From contig NZ_JAUSXQ010000001.1 of the NCBI RefSeq assembly GCF_030816115.1, forward strand, positions 1,426,001-1,490,000: DNA of 64,000 nucleotides. Reading direction: 5' to 3'. The position numbers and the translations under genes were made by a program. Origin of the DNA: Chryseobacterium sp. W4I1. GTDB lineage: Bacteria > Bacteroidota > Bacteroidia > Flavobacteriales > Weeksellaceae. The notes beneath the pieces are model-generated. The model was not told where the DNA came from. It worked only from the letters and a program-made list of their open reading frames with translations, and searched no databases. This document shows, piece by piece, positions 16,056-25,383 of the stretch. How positions within the stretch are numbered: position 1 is the stretch's first letter; every line of letters starts with the position of its first letter.

Positions 16056-16452
16056 TCCGGAATCATTTTCCGTTATAAATTAAATAGCACACAGATCATG
16101 GTAAATACTGACTAAGGTCATGATCATATGGCCGTTTGATTGTTCTGCATCAGGGCATTTTTGTGAGTTGCCCAGAAATTTTTATTAAAAGCAGTTTGAA
16201 TCATGGAAGTGATTCAAGAACTTTAATGACACCGTACACAGCATTCATCGTAAGTGGAGCAGATAAGGGGATTATCTTTTCCGAAGTATACGGTATCTTA
16301 AAGAAAAAGGATCATATTAAATATGATAAACAGCCCTGTTCCGAAAAATCGGAAACTAAGGTCTGCAGTAACCTCTTCTCATCGTTTGTGCTTAAATAAT
16401 TTTTTTTCAATGATTTAGCTTGCGAATTTCATGCCAAAGTGAGTTTTTTAGC

Positions 16453-16483
16453 TTGTTTTTATGATTAAGTAACTTTAAGTTTG
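16453..16483 (+). promoter_or_regulatory. Promoter of the GTG-started unknown gene
   Basis: TAAGTTTG at 16476-16483 matches the -7 consensus. A TTG lies at 16453-16455, about 20 bases upstream, which fits the -33 element. The box ends 16 bases before the GTG at 16500. Confidence 0.6.
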
Positions 16484-16499
16484 CATAAATCTATCATAA

Positions 16500-17012
16500 G
16501 TGACTCCGGAAATTTTAGAAGAAAATATACAGAATATGGCTGCCAGACTTATAAAACTGGCAGAAGAACAATGCTGGAATAAAATATCCCATCAACTTAC
16601 TTTTATTGTTTCAGATTTTAATGAATTCGGAGAAGACTTTCGGGAAAGACGACAATTGAGGAATAAGATCAACCGATATAAAACACCGTTGCCATTAGAC
16701 GCTGTTATTAAAATAGTAAAGAAAGAGTATCAGGATTTGTATGATATTAATCTTTACATTTTTAAAGCATTGCAGAAACAAACAATTATCGAAATTCAAT
16801 ATTACAGAAAGTCAAATATGGAACCTGATGAGTATGAAAAAATAAAAGATTATCCGCCAATGCTTCATGCTAAGATTAGACAGCCCGGTTATTCTTTGGA
16901 AGGAGAGACGTTTGATATTAACTGGGAATCGGGTGGTGGATTAAGGCATTACTGGAAAAGCTTTCTTTATGAATTCAAATACAGAAGAATGATGAAGGAA
17001 TTTAAAAAATAG
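16500..17012 (+). CDS. Unknown 170-residue cytosolic protein
   Basis: I do not recognise this gene. It starts with GTG at 16500, supported by a good promoter just upstream. The product is soluble, highly charged and mostly helical in its first two thirds, with a basic patch (FRERRQLRNKINRYKTPLP). The last third holds aromatic residues and a glycine-rich turn (NWESGGGLRHYWKSF), then ends in a Lys/Arg-rich helix (FKYRRMMKEFKK). No signal peptide, membrane helix or catalytic motif can be named. It lies alone between two copies of a dispersed repeat. Confidence 0.6.
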   Translation: MTPEILEENIQNMAARLIKLAEEQCWNKISHQLTFIVSDFNEFGEDFRERRQLRNKINRYKTPLPLDAVIKIVKKEYQDLYDINLYIFKALQKQTIIEIQYYRKSNMEPDEYEKIKDYPPMLHAKIRQPGYSLEGETFDINWESGGGLRHYWKSFLYEFKYRRMMKEFKK

Positions 17013-17040
17013 GAACTGTATAAAATCTGTAAAATTATTA

Positions 17041-17195
17041 ACCACAAAAGTCACAAAAGTTTTTTGACACTTTAGTTATTTTAAAGTGAGTGCTTTGAAA
17101 ACAGGAAGTTCACATAAGTCTTTTAAAAATCAAAGATTTTTATACTTACAATACGTAAATCTGTGCGATCTGAGGAATCTGCGGGAGATTTTTCA
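17041..17195 (+). repeat. Dispersed repeat, copy 2
   Basis: Starts ACCACAAAAGTCACAAAAG and continues with TTATTTTAAAGT, TTCACATAAGTC and AATCTGTGCGATCTG. The same blocks lie in the same order on the minus strand at 15524-15664. It takes up most of the roughly 300-base spacer before the M28 peptidase cluster, which otherwise shows nothing. Confidence 0.6.
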
Positions 17196-17315
17196 CACAA
17201 AGATTAAATAAAAAAATCAACAAGTTAATCCTGAAAAGCCATTAGCGTCACCAAAATCAACCTGTTGACAACATCTTTGCTTTTTAAAAGTCAAAGGTAT
17301 TTTAAAGGTAAAACC

Positions 17316-18674
17316 TTACCAGTTCTTATCAATCATATAAATAATCTGTGTCATAGCAGCAGCTCCCAGAAGAAGCTCTCTTCTGTTTACCTTTTCAAAG
17401 GTATCTTCTTCCGTGTGGTGAATATCAAAATACCTCTGGGAATCAGGCACCAGCTCTGCTGTAGGAACACCCATATCGTGTAGCGGATAGATATCTGTTC
17501 CCGAATACTTACCTTCAAAGTTGTACACGCCGTAAGGTAAAAATAAAGCACTCCAGTCTTTGATCTGTTTTCTCTTTTCGTCGTCCATTTCAAGCGCGAT
17601 ACCTCTTGGAGTAAAACCTCCGGCATCAGATTCTATAGCAAAAAGATGTTTTTCATTCTTTTCTTTCGCTGTCTTTCCATACTGAATACCACCTTTAACC
17701 CCATTTTCTTCATTAGCAAAGCAGACTACCCGGATCGTATGGTTATTTTTAATGCCTAATTTTTTAAATGTTCTCAGCACTTCGATGCTTTGCACAATTC
17801 CGGCACCGTCGTCATGTGCTCCTTCGCCTACATCCCAGGAATCAAGATGTCCTCCTACAACAATAACGCTCTGGTCTTTTTTACCTGCGATTTCACCAAT
17901 GACAGAATGGGAAAGCTTTTCTCCTTTCATGCCGCAGTTGGAATTAAGTTTGGCAGTTACTTTCTGAGTTTTCAGAAGAGCTTCCAGTTCATCTGCTGTT
18001 GTATTTCCAATCGCAACTGCAGGAATTTTTGAAATCTTATCTTCATAACGCATTCCTCCTGTGTGTGGAACATCGTCAAATGCAGAAGACAGAGATCTGA
18101 TAATTGCAAATTTCCCACCTTTTTTAGCTGTTAATGAAGCGGCCGTTACCCTGTATTTTGCAGCATCGCCATAACCTCTGAATGTTTCCACAAAAGACTG
18201 GCTGAAAGGGTAGTTGAAGAACACGATCTTATCCTTTACTTGATCTGCGGAAAGTTTGTCATATTCCTCCATAGATCTCACCATAATGATCTCGCCGGAA
18301 ACGTCTTTTCCACCGGTTCCTTCAGAATTTCCGAGAGAAAGCATTTTTAGATTTTTCCATTTTCCGTCTGCTGCTTTGATCTGCATAGATTCCTTTCCTC
18401 TGGTCCATACCGGAACCATTACTTCCTGTAGCCACACCTTATCAGCGCCGGCATTGCGAAGCTTCTGTTCTGCCCATTTTACGGACTTTTCATAAGCATC
18501 AGAACCACTGAGGCGATGTCCTATATTTTTGGTTAAATCTCTGAGTTCCGTATATCCTTTTCCATTGTTCAGGATTTCTGTGGAGATCTTGCTGAACTGA
18601 ATAGAATCTTCTTTTGCCTGGCCAAAAGCAGCCATTCCCAAGAATAATAATGAAGTTCCGATTACTTTTTTCAT
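17316..18674 (-). CDS. M28 family peptidase (carboxypeptidase Q-like), third in tandem
   Basis: A 452-residue exported zinc peptidase; residues 1-18 form a signal peptide ending MAAFGQ. It has the PGCP/carboxypeptidase Q layout, with a protease-associated insert (about 110-240) followed by the catalytic core. Zinc ligands and catalytic residues are intact: GGHLDSWD (His276), AHDDG (Asp288), ANEENG (Glu322 catalytic, Glu323 ligand), ESDAGG (Asp350) and DIHHTEED (His419/420). It is the last gene of a three-gene tandem, 5 bases after its closest paralogue, and the two share most of their sequence, so the duplication looks recent. The role is likely periplasmic or extracellular dipeptide or oligopeptide hydrolysis. 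Confidence 0.9.
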   Translation of the reverse strand: MKKVIGTSLLFLGMAAFGQAKEDSIQFSKISTEILNNGKGYTELRDLTKNIGHRLSGSDAYEKSVKWAEQKLRNAGADKVWLQEVMVPVWTRGKESMQIKAADGKWKNLKMLSLGNSEGTGGKDVSGEIIMVRSMEEYDKLSADQVKDKIVFFNYPFSQSFVETFRGYGDAAKYRVTAASLTAKKGGKFAIIRSLSSAFDDVPHTGGMRYEDKISKIPAVAIGNTTADELEALLKTQKVTAKLNSNCGMKGEKLSHSVIGEIAGKKDQSVIVVGGHLDSWDVGEGAHDDGAGIVQSIEVLRTFKKLGIKNNHTIRVVCFANEENGVKGGIQYGKTAKEKNEKHLFAIESDAGGFTPRGIALEMDDEKRKQIKDWSALFLPYGVYNFEGKYSGTDIYPLHDMGVPTAELVPDSQRYFDIHHTEEDTFEKVNRRELLLGAAAMTQIIYMIDKNW

Positions 18675-18679
18675 AATTT

Positions 18680-20041
18680 TTACCAGTTTTTATCGATCAT
18701 ATAAATAAGTTGTGTCATTACTGCAGCACCCAGCAGCAGTTCCCTGCGGTTGACTTTTTCAAAAATGTCTTCTTCCGTATGGTGAATATCGAAATAACGC
18801 TGCGGGTCAGGAACCAGTTCCGCTGTGGGAACTCCCATTTCATGCAATGGAGCAATATCTGATCCTGAATATTTTCCTTCAAAATTATACACTCCGTAAG
18901 GCAGGAATAAATTCACCCAGCTTTTGATCTGGTTTCTGTTTTTATCATCCATTTCCAGGGAAATTCCTCTTGGAGAAAAACCTCCGGCATCAGTTTCTAT
19001 CGCAAAAAGATGCTTTTCGTTGCTGTCTTTTGCTATTTTCCCATACTGCTTTCCGCCTTTCGTTCCGTTTTCTTCATTCGCAAAACATACGGCTCTTATC
19101 GTGTGATTATTTTGTAATCCTAATTTTTTAAAGGTCCTTAAAACTTCAATACTCTGTACAATTCCGGCACCGTCGTCATGTGCTCCTTCACCTACATCCC
19201 AGGAATCGAGATGACCTCCTACAACGATCACAGTCTGGTCTTTTTTACCTGTAATCTCACCAATGACAGAATGGGAGAGTTTCTCGCCTTTCATCCCGCA
19301 GTTGGAATTCAGTTTTGCCGTAATTTTTTTGTTTTTTAATAATGCTTCCAGTTCATCCGCTGTTGTGTTTCCTATGGTCACTGCGGGAACCTTTGAAACA
19401 TCGTCGTCGTATCGCATATTTCCGGTATGAGGAACATCGTCAAACGCTGAAGACAGTGATCTGATAATCGCAAACTTTCCACCTTTTTTTGCTGTTAAAT
19501 TAGCTGCATTACGTCTGTAGGCTCCGGCTTCACGGTACGCAATAAATGTTTGCACATGTGACTGATTAAAAGGGTAGTTAAAGAATACGATCTTATCCTT
19601 TACTTGATCTGCAGGAAGCTTATCATATTCTTCTAAAGATCTCACCATAATAATCTCACCCGAAACATCTTTTCCTCCCGTACCTTCAGAATTTCCTAAA
19701 GAAAGCATCTTTAGTTTTTTCCATTGGCCGTCAGCGGTTTTTATCTGTAAAGACTCTTTTCCCCTGACCCATACCGGAATCATTACCTCCTGTAGCCATA
19801 CCTTGTCGGCGCCGGCTTCACGAAGCTTCTTTTCTGCCCATTTTACGGACTTTTCATAAGCTTCACTACCGCTTAAACGGTTACCAATATTTTGGGTAAG
19901 GTCTTTCAGCTCAGTATATCCTTTTCCGTTGTTCAGGATTTCCGTAGAAATTCTACTGAACTGTATAGAATCTGCTTTAGATGACTGCCCGAAAGCAGCT
20001 AAACTTAAACATAGTAATGAAACAGTTATTGTCTTTTTCAT
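18680..20041 (-). CDS. M28 family peptidase (carboxypeptidase Q-like), second in tandem
   Basis: A 453-residue exported peptidase, nearly collinear with the downstream paralogue and clearly its closest relative. The signal peptide ends LAAFGQ. The insert domain and catalytic motifs GGHLDSWD, AHDDG, ANEENG, ETDAGG and DIHHTEED are all present, so it should be active. It differs from its neighbour mainly in the insert (for example YREAGAYRRNAAN against YGDAAKYRVTAAS), which may tune substrate choice. The start codon lies one base from the stop of the upstream paralogue, showing a single transcription unit. Confidence 0.9.
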   Translation of the reverse strand: MKKTITVSLLCLSLAAFGQSSKADSIQFSRISTEILNNGKGYTELKDLTQNIGNRLSGSEAYEKSVKWAEKKLREAGADKVWLQEVMIPVWVRGKESLQIKTADGQWKKLKMLSLGNSEGTGGKDVSGEIIMVRSLEEYDKLPADQVKDKIVFFNYPFNQSHVQTFIAYREAGAYRRNAANLTAKKGGKFAIIRSLSSAFDDVPHTGNMRYDDDVSKVPAVTIGNTTADELEALLKNKKITAKLNSNCGMKGEKLSHSVIGEITGKKDQTVIVVGGHLDSWDVGEGAHDDGAGIVQSIEVLRTFKKLGLQNNHTIRAVCFANEENGTKGGKQYGKIAKDSNEKHLFAIETDAGGFSPRGISLEMDDKNRNQIKSWVNLFLPYGVYNFEGKYSGSDIAPLHEMGVPTAELVPDPQRYFDIHHTEEDIFEKVNRRELLLGAAVMTQLIYMIDKNW

Positions 20042-20042
20042 A

Positions 20043-21446
20043 TTACCAGTTTTTATCGATCATGAAAATTAGCTGGGTCATTGCAGTAGCTCCCAACAGA
20101 AGTTCTCTCTTATTTACTTTGTCAAAAGTATCTTCAACAGAATGATGATAATCGAAATAACGCTGCGTGTCTACGACAAGTTCTGCCAGTGGAATATCCA
20201 GTTTTTTAAGAGGAGCAATATCCTGTATCGCATAGGTTTGGTCGAAATCATAAATGCCATAGGGAAGAAAATAGTTTTTCCACTCGAAGATCTGTCTTCT
20301 TCTTTGAGGCGACATATCCAGTGAAAATCCCCTCGGTGAATAGCCTCCGGCATCTGTTCCTAAGGCAAAAACATGTTTTTCGTCTTTCTTTTTCACATAG
20401 GCTGCATACATTTCGCGTCCCTGGCCACCGTTTTCACTGTTTGCATACAAAACAATTCTTATCGTATGATTGTTTTCAATACCAAGAGCTTTAAATGTTC
20501 TTAAAACTTCAATGCACTGTGCAACACCTGTTCCGTCATCAATAGCCCCTTCACCGAAGTCCCATGAGTCTAGCTGAGCTCCTAAAACAATCACTTTAGA
20601 ATCTTTTTTACCCTGAATTTCAGCAATAATATTCGGATTGGTAGTATCGCCTTTTGATTGCGCAGTCATATTCAGTTTGGCAGTAACTTTCTGACTTTTT
20701 AATAATCTTTCCAATTCATCAGCGGATCTTACTCCGATGGATAGGGCAGGAATTCTTACTTTATCATCAGGTTCGTAATACACCATTTTTGCATGGGGAG
20801 TATCGTCCATGGCTGTTGTTAAAGATCTTATAATTAAAGCTTTTGCCCCAGTTTTAGCAATTACGGAGGCTGAAATTAATTTAGATTTTGCGGTAATTAA
20901 ATAAGAATCATTTGTATTAATGATTTTTGGATCCATTGGAAGATTAACAAAAACAATTTTATCTTTCAATTGTTTAATCGACATGGCGTTAAGCTCAGAA
21001 GTTGAATTGATTATAACAATTTCTCCTGTAAGGTCTTTCCCGCCCGTTCCTTCAGAATTCCCGAAAGATAGCATTCTGATACTCGTCCAATCTCCATTCG
21101 CCGCTTTTATCTGCAAAGATTCTTTTCCCCGTATCCAGACCGGAGCTTTAGCTTCCATTCTCCAGATCATATCAATGCCCATGGATTTAAGTTTTTTTTC
21201 TGTCCATTCCACGGCTTTCATATAACCGGGAGTTGCACTGAAGCGGGGACCGATGCCTTTGGTAAGTTCGCCAAGATTTTCATAAGCAGTACCATTGGTC
21301 ATTACCTCGTCTGAGATTCTTCTGAATTCATCATGGTAGTTGAATTTTGCCACGGTCATTTTTTTTACCGGTTTTTTCTGTGGCTTTTTTTGAGAAAATA
21401 AAAATCCACTCAAAAAGAGTGGAAGTATAATGAAGATTTTTTTCAT
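20043..21446 (-). CDS. M28-like peptidase homologue with altered active site, first in tandem
   Basis: A 467-residue exported homologue of the two peptidases downstream, more divergent, with a Lys/Pro-rich stretch after the signal peptide (QKKPQKKPVKKM). Key residues have changed. Where the paralogues have GGHLDSWD it has GAQLDSWD (Gln291 for the zinc-ligand His). Where they have ANEENG it has ANSENG (Ser337 for the catalytic Glu). The bridging Asp (AIDDG, 303), the ligand Glu338, TDAGG and DYHHSVED are kept. I infer a pseudopeptidase that may bind peptides or regulate the active copies. It is the first gene of the operon, so it is transcribed with them. Confidence 0.85.
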   Translation of the reverse strand: MKKIFIILPLFLSGFLFSQKKPQKKPVKKMTVAKFNYHDEFRRISDEVMTNGTAYENLGELTKGIGPRFSATPGYMKAVEWTEKKLKSMGIDMIWRMEAKAPVWIRGKESLQIKAANGDWTSIRMLSFGNSEGTGGKDLTGEIVIINSTSELNAMSIKQLKDKIVFVNLPMDPKIINTNDSYLITAKSKLISASVIAKTGAKALIIRSLTTAMDDTPHAKMVYYEPDDKVRIPALSIGVRSADELERLLKSQKVTAKLNMTAQSKGDTTNPNIIAEIQGKKDSKVIVLGAQLDSWDFGEGAIDDGTGVAQCIEVLRTFKALGIENNHTIRIVLYANSENGGQGREMYAAYVKKKDEKHVFALGTDAGGYSPRGFSLDMSPQRRRQIFEWKNYFLPYGIYDFDQTYAIQDIAPLKKLDIPLAELVVDTQRYFDYHHSVEDTFDKVNKRELLLGATAMTQLIFMIDKNW

Positions 21447-21500
21447 TTTTTATTGACCTTTCTTTTTCCGATCATAAAAGTAGGGAAAAAATAGGATTTA

Positions 21501-22745
21501 TTAAGGTTTCATATCGTACATTAACAGGGCAGTAACCAATTTCGGTTCTATGAATGTGCATTTTGGTGGCATGCTCAGTTTCAGATCTGAAATTTTGATC
21601 ATATCATTAAAACTCACAGGATAGATTCCGAAACCTACTTTTCCTTCGCCGCTGTCTATTTTTTCCTTTAGGAAATTAATTCCCTGAATATTAGATGTTC
21701 CTTTCACGTACGAAATTTTTTCAGAGCTGTCAGAATTTTCTATTTTCAAGATGTTTTTAAAAATATATTTATCTAAAAGATGATGATCAAGATTATCCAG
21801 TGACATTTCTGTTGAACGCAGGTCATGTTTTACGTGAAGTGAATAGAATTTCCCGTCAAGATACATTGAAATATGGAATTTCTGTGAAGGGAAATATGAA
21901 GCTTCACCTTTTTCATGGATCAGGAAATACTGATCGAGCTCTTTTAAAAATTCTTCGCTGGAAAGGCCATTAAGATCAGTTAAAATCCTGTTGTAATCAT
22001 GAATTTTGATGGACTGGTTGGATACTATAAAGCTGTAAACAAAGTTGTAAGCTTCCGTACCGTTGTGTCTCTTATTTTTCTCTTTATGATGCTTTGCATT
22101 TAGCGCTGTAGACCCAATCCTGTGGTGCCCATCCGCAATGTAGAACGAGTCGATCTGGTCGATCACTTCTTTAAACTGCTGAAGTTTCAGACGGTTATCT
22201 ATTCTCCAGATCTTATGTCTGATCCCGATGGAATCGATATGGTTGAAGATTGGAACATTTTTTTCCTCATGATTCATCAGGAGCTCAATCTTAGAATTGG
22301 AAGGGTAGGTAAGCAGTACAGGTTCTGCCTGCAGGCTTACTTTTTCAAGATAATGAGCCAGCTTTTCCTTTTTTTGAGGAATCGTACTTTCATGCCTTTT
22401 GATCTTTCCGCTCCAGAAATCTTCAATGCTTGCTAGTCCAAGTAAGCCTCTGAAAACCTGTTTGTTGGGGTATATTTGCTCATAAAGATAGTATGACGAA
22501 CTGTCCTGGACCAGTTTTTTTTCATCCAGAAGCTCTTCAAACGTTGAACGGATCTTCCTTAAATTCCGGTCGATATCTTTGGATTTACTTACAACATAGG
22601 GTTTAATCATATTGATGTAAGTATTTTCAACTTGAGCTTTCTCTGCAATTTCCTCTTGGGTGAAATTGTCCAGCGGGTGGGTAGGGAAAGTGCTCTCAAA
22701 GTCTTTATGAGGTCTTATTCCACGGAAAGGTTTAAAAACAGGCAT
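21501..22745 (-). CDS. DUF1015 family protein
   Basis: A 414-residue cytosolic protein matching DUF1015, a family often found beside serine-biosynthesis genes. The N-terminus MPVFKPFRGIRP and the central YIADGHHRIGSTA motif are diagnostic, and the latter suggests a catalytic or metal-binding His pair. It lies 3 bases after serA in a serC-serA-DUF1015 operon, which suggests a link to serine metabolism. The biochemical role is not established. Length is usual for the family. Confidence 0.88.
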   Translation of the reverse strand: MPVFKPFRGIRPHKDFESTFPTHPLDNFTQEEIAEKAQVENTYINMIKPYVVSKSKDIDRNLRKIRSTFEELLDEKKLVQDSSSYYLYEQIYPNKQVFRGLLGLASIEDFWSGKIKRHESTIPQKKEKLAHYLEKVSLQAEPVLLTYPSNSKIELLMNHEEKNVPIFNHIDSIGIRHKIWRIDNRLKLQQFKEVIDQIDSFYIADGHHRIGSTALNAKHHKEKNKRHNGTEAYNFVYSFIVSNQSIKIHDYNRILTDLNGLSSEEFLKELDQYFLIHEKGEASYFPSQKFHISMYLDGKFYSLHVKHDLRSTEMSLDNLDHHLLDKYIFKNILKIENSDSSEKISYVKGTSNIQGINFLKEKIDSGEGKVGFGIYPVSFNDMIKISDLKLSMPPKCTFIEPKLVTALLMYDMKP

Positions 22746-22748
22746 ATT

Positions 22749-23714
22749 TTATCTTATGGTTTCTTTTTGTAGCTTAATAATTTGTTCTGCAAGTTCTGCT
22801 CCGATTTTTTCCTGTGCATCCACTGTATTTCCACCTACATGAGGGGAAAGGGATAACGCAGGATTCATCAGTAAAGGAAGTTCCGGTGTAGGCTCGTTTT
22901 CAAAAACGTCCAGGGCGGCTCCCGCTACTTTTTCAGATTCAATGAAATCAATAAGAGTCACCTCATTGATAACGCCGCCTCTTGCAGTATTCACTATGTA
23001 GACTCCATCCTTCATTTTTTCGAACTGAGGTGTGTCTATGATATATTCATTCGTTTTTGGAGTATTGATACTGATAAAATCCGTGTCTTTAAGGAAAGCA
23101 TCCATATCGTTGGTGGAAGTGATCTCAAAATTAAGACTCTGGCCATCGAAAAAGTCCAACTTCAGAACTTTTGTCTTTGGATTTTTAGTCAGTACTTTGA
23201 TTTTCATTCCCAATGCTATTCCTATTTTCACGACTTCCTGCCCGATACTTCCAAAGCCGATCACTCCAAGAGTTTTTCCGGAAAGTTCATACGCTTTGCT
23301 GAATGATTTTTTCATGGCATCGAAGTGGGTTTCCCCTTCCAACGGCATGAGTCGGTTCGATTCGTGAAGAAATCTTGCCAGTGCAAAAAAATGTCCGAAA
23401 ACTAGTTCAGCTACTGATTTTGATGATGCTGTGGGCGTATTGATTACTTTGATCCCTTTGCTTTTAGCATAATCTACATCAATGTTGTCCATTCCGATAC
23501 CGCCGCGCCCAATAATTTTAAGGCTTGGGCAGGCGTCGATAATGTCTTTTTTTACTTTTGTTGCACTTCTAACCAACAGAACATCCACGTTATTTTCATT
23601 AATGAAATTGATAACGTGATCCTGAGCCACTCTGTTTGGCAGAACTTCAAGCCCTGCTTCTGTAAGCATCTGCTCTCCTGTTTTTGAGATTCCGTCGTTT
23701 GCTAAAACTTTCAT
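22749..23714 (-). CDS. serA: D-3-phosphoglycerate dehydrogenase (short form)
   Basis: A 321-residue NAD-dependent 2-hydroxyacid dehydrogenase that would oxidise 3-phosphoglycerate as the first step of serine synthesis. The Rossmann motif GVIGFGSIGQ, substrate motif GRGGIGMDNID, and catalytic triad segments NTARGG (Arg), FENEPT (Glu) and SPHVGGNT (His) are visible. It lacks the C-terminal ACT domain of the long E. coli-type enzyme, so serine feedback through ACT is not expected. Its place between serC and DUF1015 in one operon supports the serine-pathway call over other 2-hydroxyacid dehydrogenases. Confidence 0.92.
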   Translation of the reverse strand: MKVLANDGISKTGEQMLTEAGLEVLPNRVAQDHVINFINENNVDVLLVRSATKVKKDIIDACPSLKIIGRGGIGMDNIDVDYAKSKGIKVINTPTASSKSVAELVFGHFFALARFLHESNRLMPLEGETHFDAMKKSFSKAYELSGKTLGVIGFGSIGQEVVKIGIALGMKIKVLTKNPKTKVLKLDFFDGQSLNFEITSTNDMDAFLKDTDFISINTPKTNEYIIDTPQFEKMKDGVYIVNTARGGVINEVTLIDFIESEKVAGAALDVFENEPTPELPLLMNPALSLSPHVGGNTVDAQEKIGAELAEQIIKLQKETIR

Positions 23715-23836
23715 GTTTGGTTTGATTTAAAGATTGAAAAATTTAGATATTTAAAAATTTTAAACCGGGGCGCAAATTAATAAATTTTAATTAACTGCTC
23801 TATATCTTTCAATCTTTGAATTTTTTTATGCTTAAA

Positions 23837-24901
23837 TTATTTAAGAGATTTCATTACATCTACCAGAACCTGCACACTTTCGATTGGTAAAGCATTGTAT
23901 AAACTGGCTCTGTATCCGCCTAAGCTTCGATGCCCGTTAAGTCCGCTGATTCCTGCCGCTTTCCATGCATTATCAAATTCTTCTTTTTTGCTTTCGTCTG
24001 TAATTTTGAAAGATACATTCATCAGGGAACGGTCTTCTTTTACACAGAATGATTCAAAAAAAGGATTGCTGTCGATCTCGTCGTATAAAAGTTTGGCTTT
24101 AGCCTCATTTCTTGCCTCTGCTGCTGCAATTCCGCCATTCTTTTCAAGATACTGTAACGTAAGCAGGGAAGTATAAACTGGGAAAACCGGAGGCGTATTA
24201 TACATAGATTCTTTTGAAATATGCTGAGAATAATCTAAAATAGATAACATATTTTCTCTTCCTGTTTTTCCTAAAATCTCTTTTTTGATCACGACCAAAG
24301 TAACTCCGGCAGGTCCCATATTTTTTTGGGCTCCGGCGTAGATCAGATCAAATTTAGAAAAATCCAGCTGTCTTGAGAAAATATCAGAACTCATATCACA
24401 GACCATCAAAGTATTTATATCAGGGAACGTTTTCATCTGAGTTCCGTAGATGGTATTGTTTGAAGTACAGTGAAAATAATCATATTCTGAACCTACTGTA
24501 TAATCTTTTGGAACGAATGAATAGTTTTCTTCTTTTGAAGAGCCTACCACATCTACTGTTCCTAATTTTTTTGCTTCTTTAATGGCTCCAGCTGCCCATG
24601 TTCCTGTATCTGTATAAGCTGCTTTACCGCCTACTTTCATCAGGTTGTAAGGAACCATCGCAAACTGCAGGCTTGCACCACCACCCAAATAAAGTACTTC
24701 ATAATCATCACCCAGATTCATCAGCCTTTTGACAATGGCACGTGCTTCGTCCATTACGGCAACAAAATCTTTGCTTCTGTGCGAAATTTCAAGAAGAGAT
24801 AATCCGATACCGTTGAAATCTAAAATAGCTTCTGCTGATTTTTCGAATACCTCCTGGGGTAAGATACATGGCCCTGCGCTGAAGTTGTGCTTTTTGCTCA
24901 T
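23837..24901 (-). CDS. serC: Phosphoserine aminotransferase
   Basis: A 354-residue class V PLP aminotransferase that converts 3-phosphohydroxypyruvate to phosphoserine. It begins KHNFSAGPCILP, the usual SerC N-terminus. GGGASLQFAMVP forms the cofactor phosphate site, the PLP lysine lies in YAGAQKNMGPAG, and GHRSLGGYRASLYNA closes the protein with the substrate-binding His-Arg pair. It starts the serC-serA-DUF1015 operon. The 122-base gap before serA holds low-complexity AT repeats but no strong terminator. Confidence 0.97.
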   Translation of the reverse strand: MSKKHNFSAGPCILPQEVFEKSAEAILDFNGIGLSLLEISHRSKDFVAVMDEARAIVKRLMNLGDDYEVLYLGGGASLQFAMVPYNLMKVGGKAAYTDTGTWAAGAIKEAKKLGTVDVVGSSKEENYSFVPKDYTVGSEYDYFHCTSNNTIYGTQMKTFPDINTLMVCDMSSDIFSRQLDFSKFDLIYAGAQKNMGPAGVTLVVIKKEILGKTGRENMLSILDYSQHISKESMYNTPPVFPVYTSLLTLQYLEKNGGIAAAEARNEAKAKLLYDEIDSNPFFESFCVKEDRSLMNVSFKITDESKKEEFDNAWKAAGISGLNGHRSLGGYRASLYNALPIESVQVLVDVMKSLK

Positions 24902-24983
24902 ATTTTTACTTTTTGGTTGTGCAAGAATTAATGAACTTGCGGTTTATTATTGAGATTTTACTAGATTCTTTTAAAATTGTAGT

Positions 24984-25013
24984 TAAAAAAACCGCCTCAT
25001 AAGACTGAGACGG
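24984..25013 (-). terminator. Terminator of the ferredoxin gene
   Basis: On the minus strand an 8-bp stem CCGTCTCA / TGAGGCGG (one G-U pair) is followed by seven T, 6 bases after the ferredoxin stop codon. Confidence 0.8.
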
Positions 25014-25019
25014 AGCTTT

Positions 25020-25370
25020 TTATTCACCGTGTAAGAAGGCTTTTTTGTTAAGCAGCGCTTCTTCAGATTCTACATGGTCTTCATCCGGAACACAGCAGTC
25101 TACCGGGCAGACAGCTGCACACTGAGGTTCTTCATGGAATCCTTTACACTCTGTACATTTATCTGTTACAATGAAATATACATCATCACTTACAGGTTCC
25201 TGTGGCGAATCAGCATCTACAGTAAGTCCTGAAGGCATGGTCACAGTACCGGCAAGCGTGGTACCCTCAGAAGCTTTCCAGTCTACGGCTCCTTCATATA
25301 TTGCATTGTTTGGACATTCTGGTTCACAGGCCCCACAGTTAATGCATTCATCAGTTATTTTAATAGCCAT
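25020..25370 (-). CDS. 4Fe-4S dicluster ferredoxin
   Basis: A 116-residue electron carrier with two 4Fe-4S motifs. The first, CINCGACEPECP, lies at the N-terminus. The second, CTECKGF...CAAVCPVDCC, is interrupted by an insert between its second and third cysteines, as in the Chromatium/Alvin type. About 45 acidic, cluster-free residues separate the two. A negatively charged tail (EDHVESEEALLNKK) follows. The gene is divergent from the acyl-CoA reductase gene with 59 bases between starts, and has its own terminator. Confidence 0.93.
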   Translation of the reverse strand: MAIKITDECINCGACEPECPNNAIYEGAVDWKASEGTTLAGTVTMPSGLTVDADSPQEPVSDDVYFIVTDKCTECKGFHEEPQCAAVCPVDCCVPDEDHVESEEALLNKKAFLHGE

Positions 25371-25383
25371 CGCTAATTTTTTT

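Larger units (their letters stand above)
16005..16499. other. 495-base spacer
   Basis: Contains the palindrome at 16037 and the promoter at 16453-16483. A TTG-initiated 87-codon frame (16136-16399) has no recognisable protein features and is probably chance. Confidence 0.5.

Noticed and set aside
16136..16399. TTG-started 87-codon ORF in the spacer before 16500
   Set aside because: No signal, domain or recognisable composition, and no promoter close to its start; it lies in a region with other regulatory features. Probably chance.
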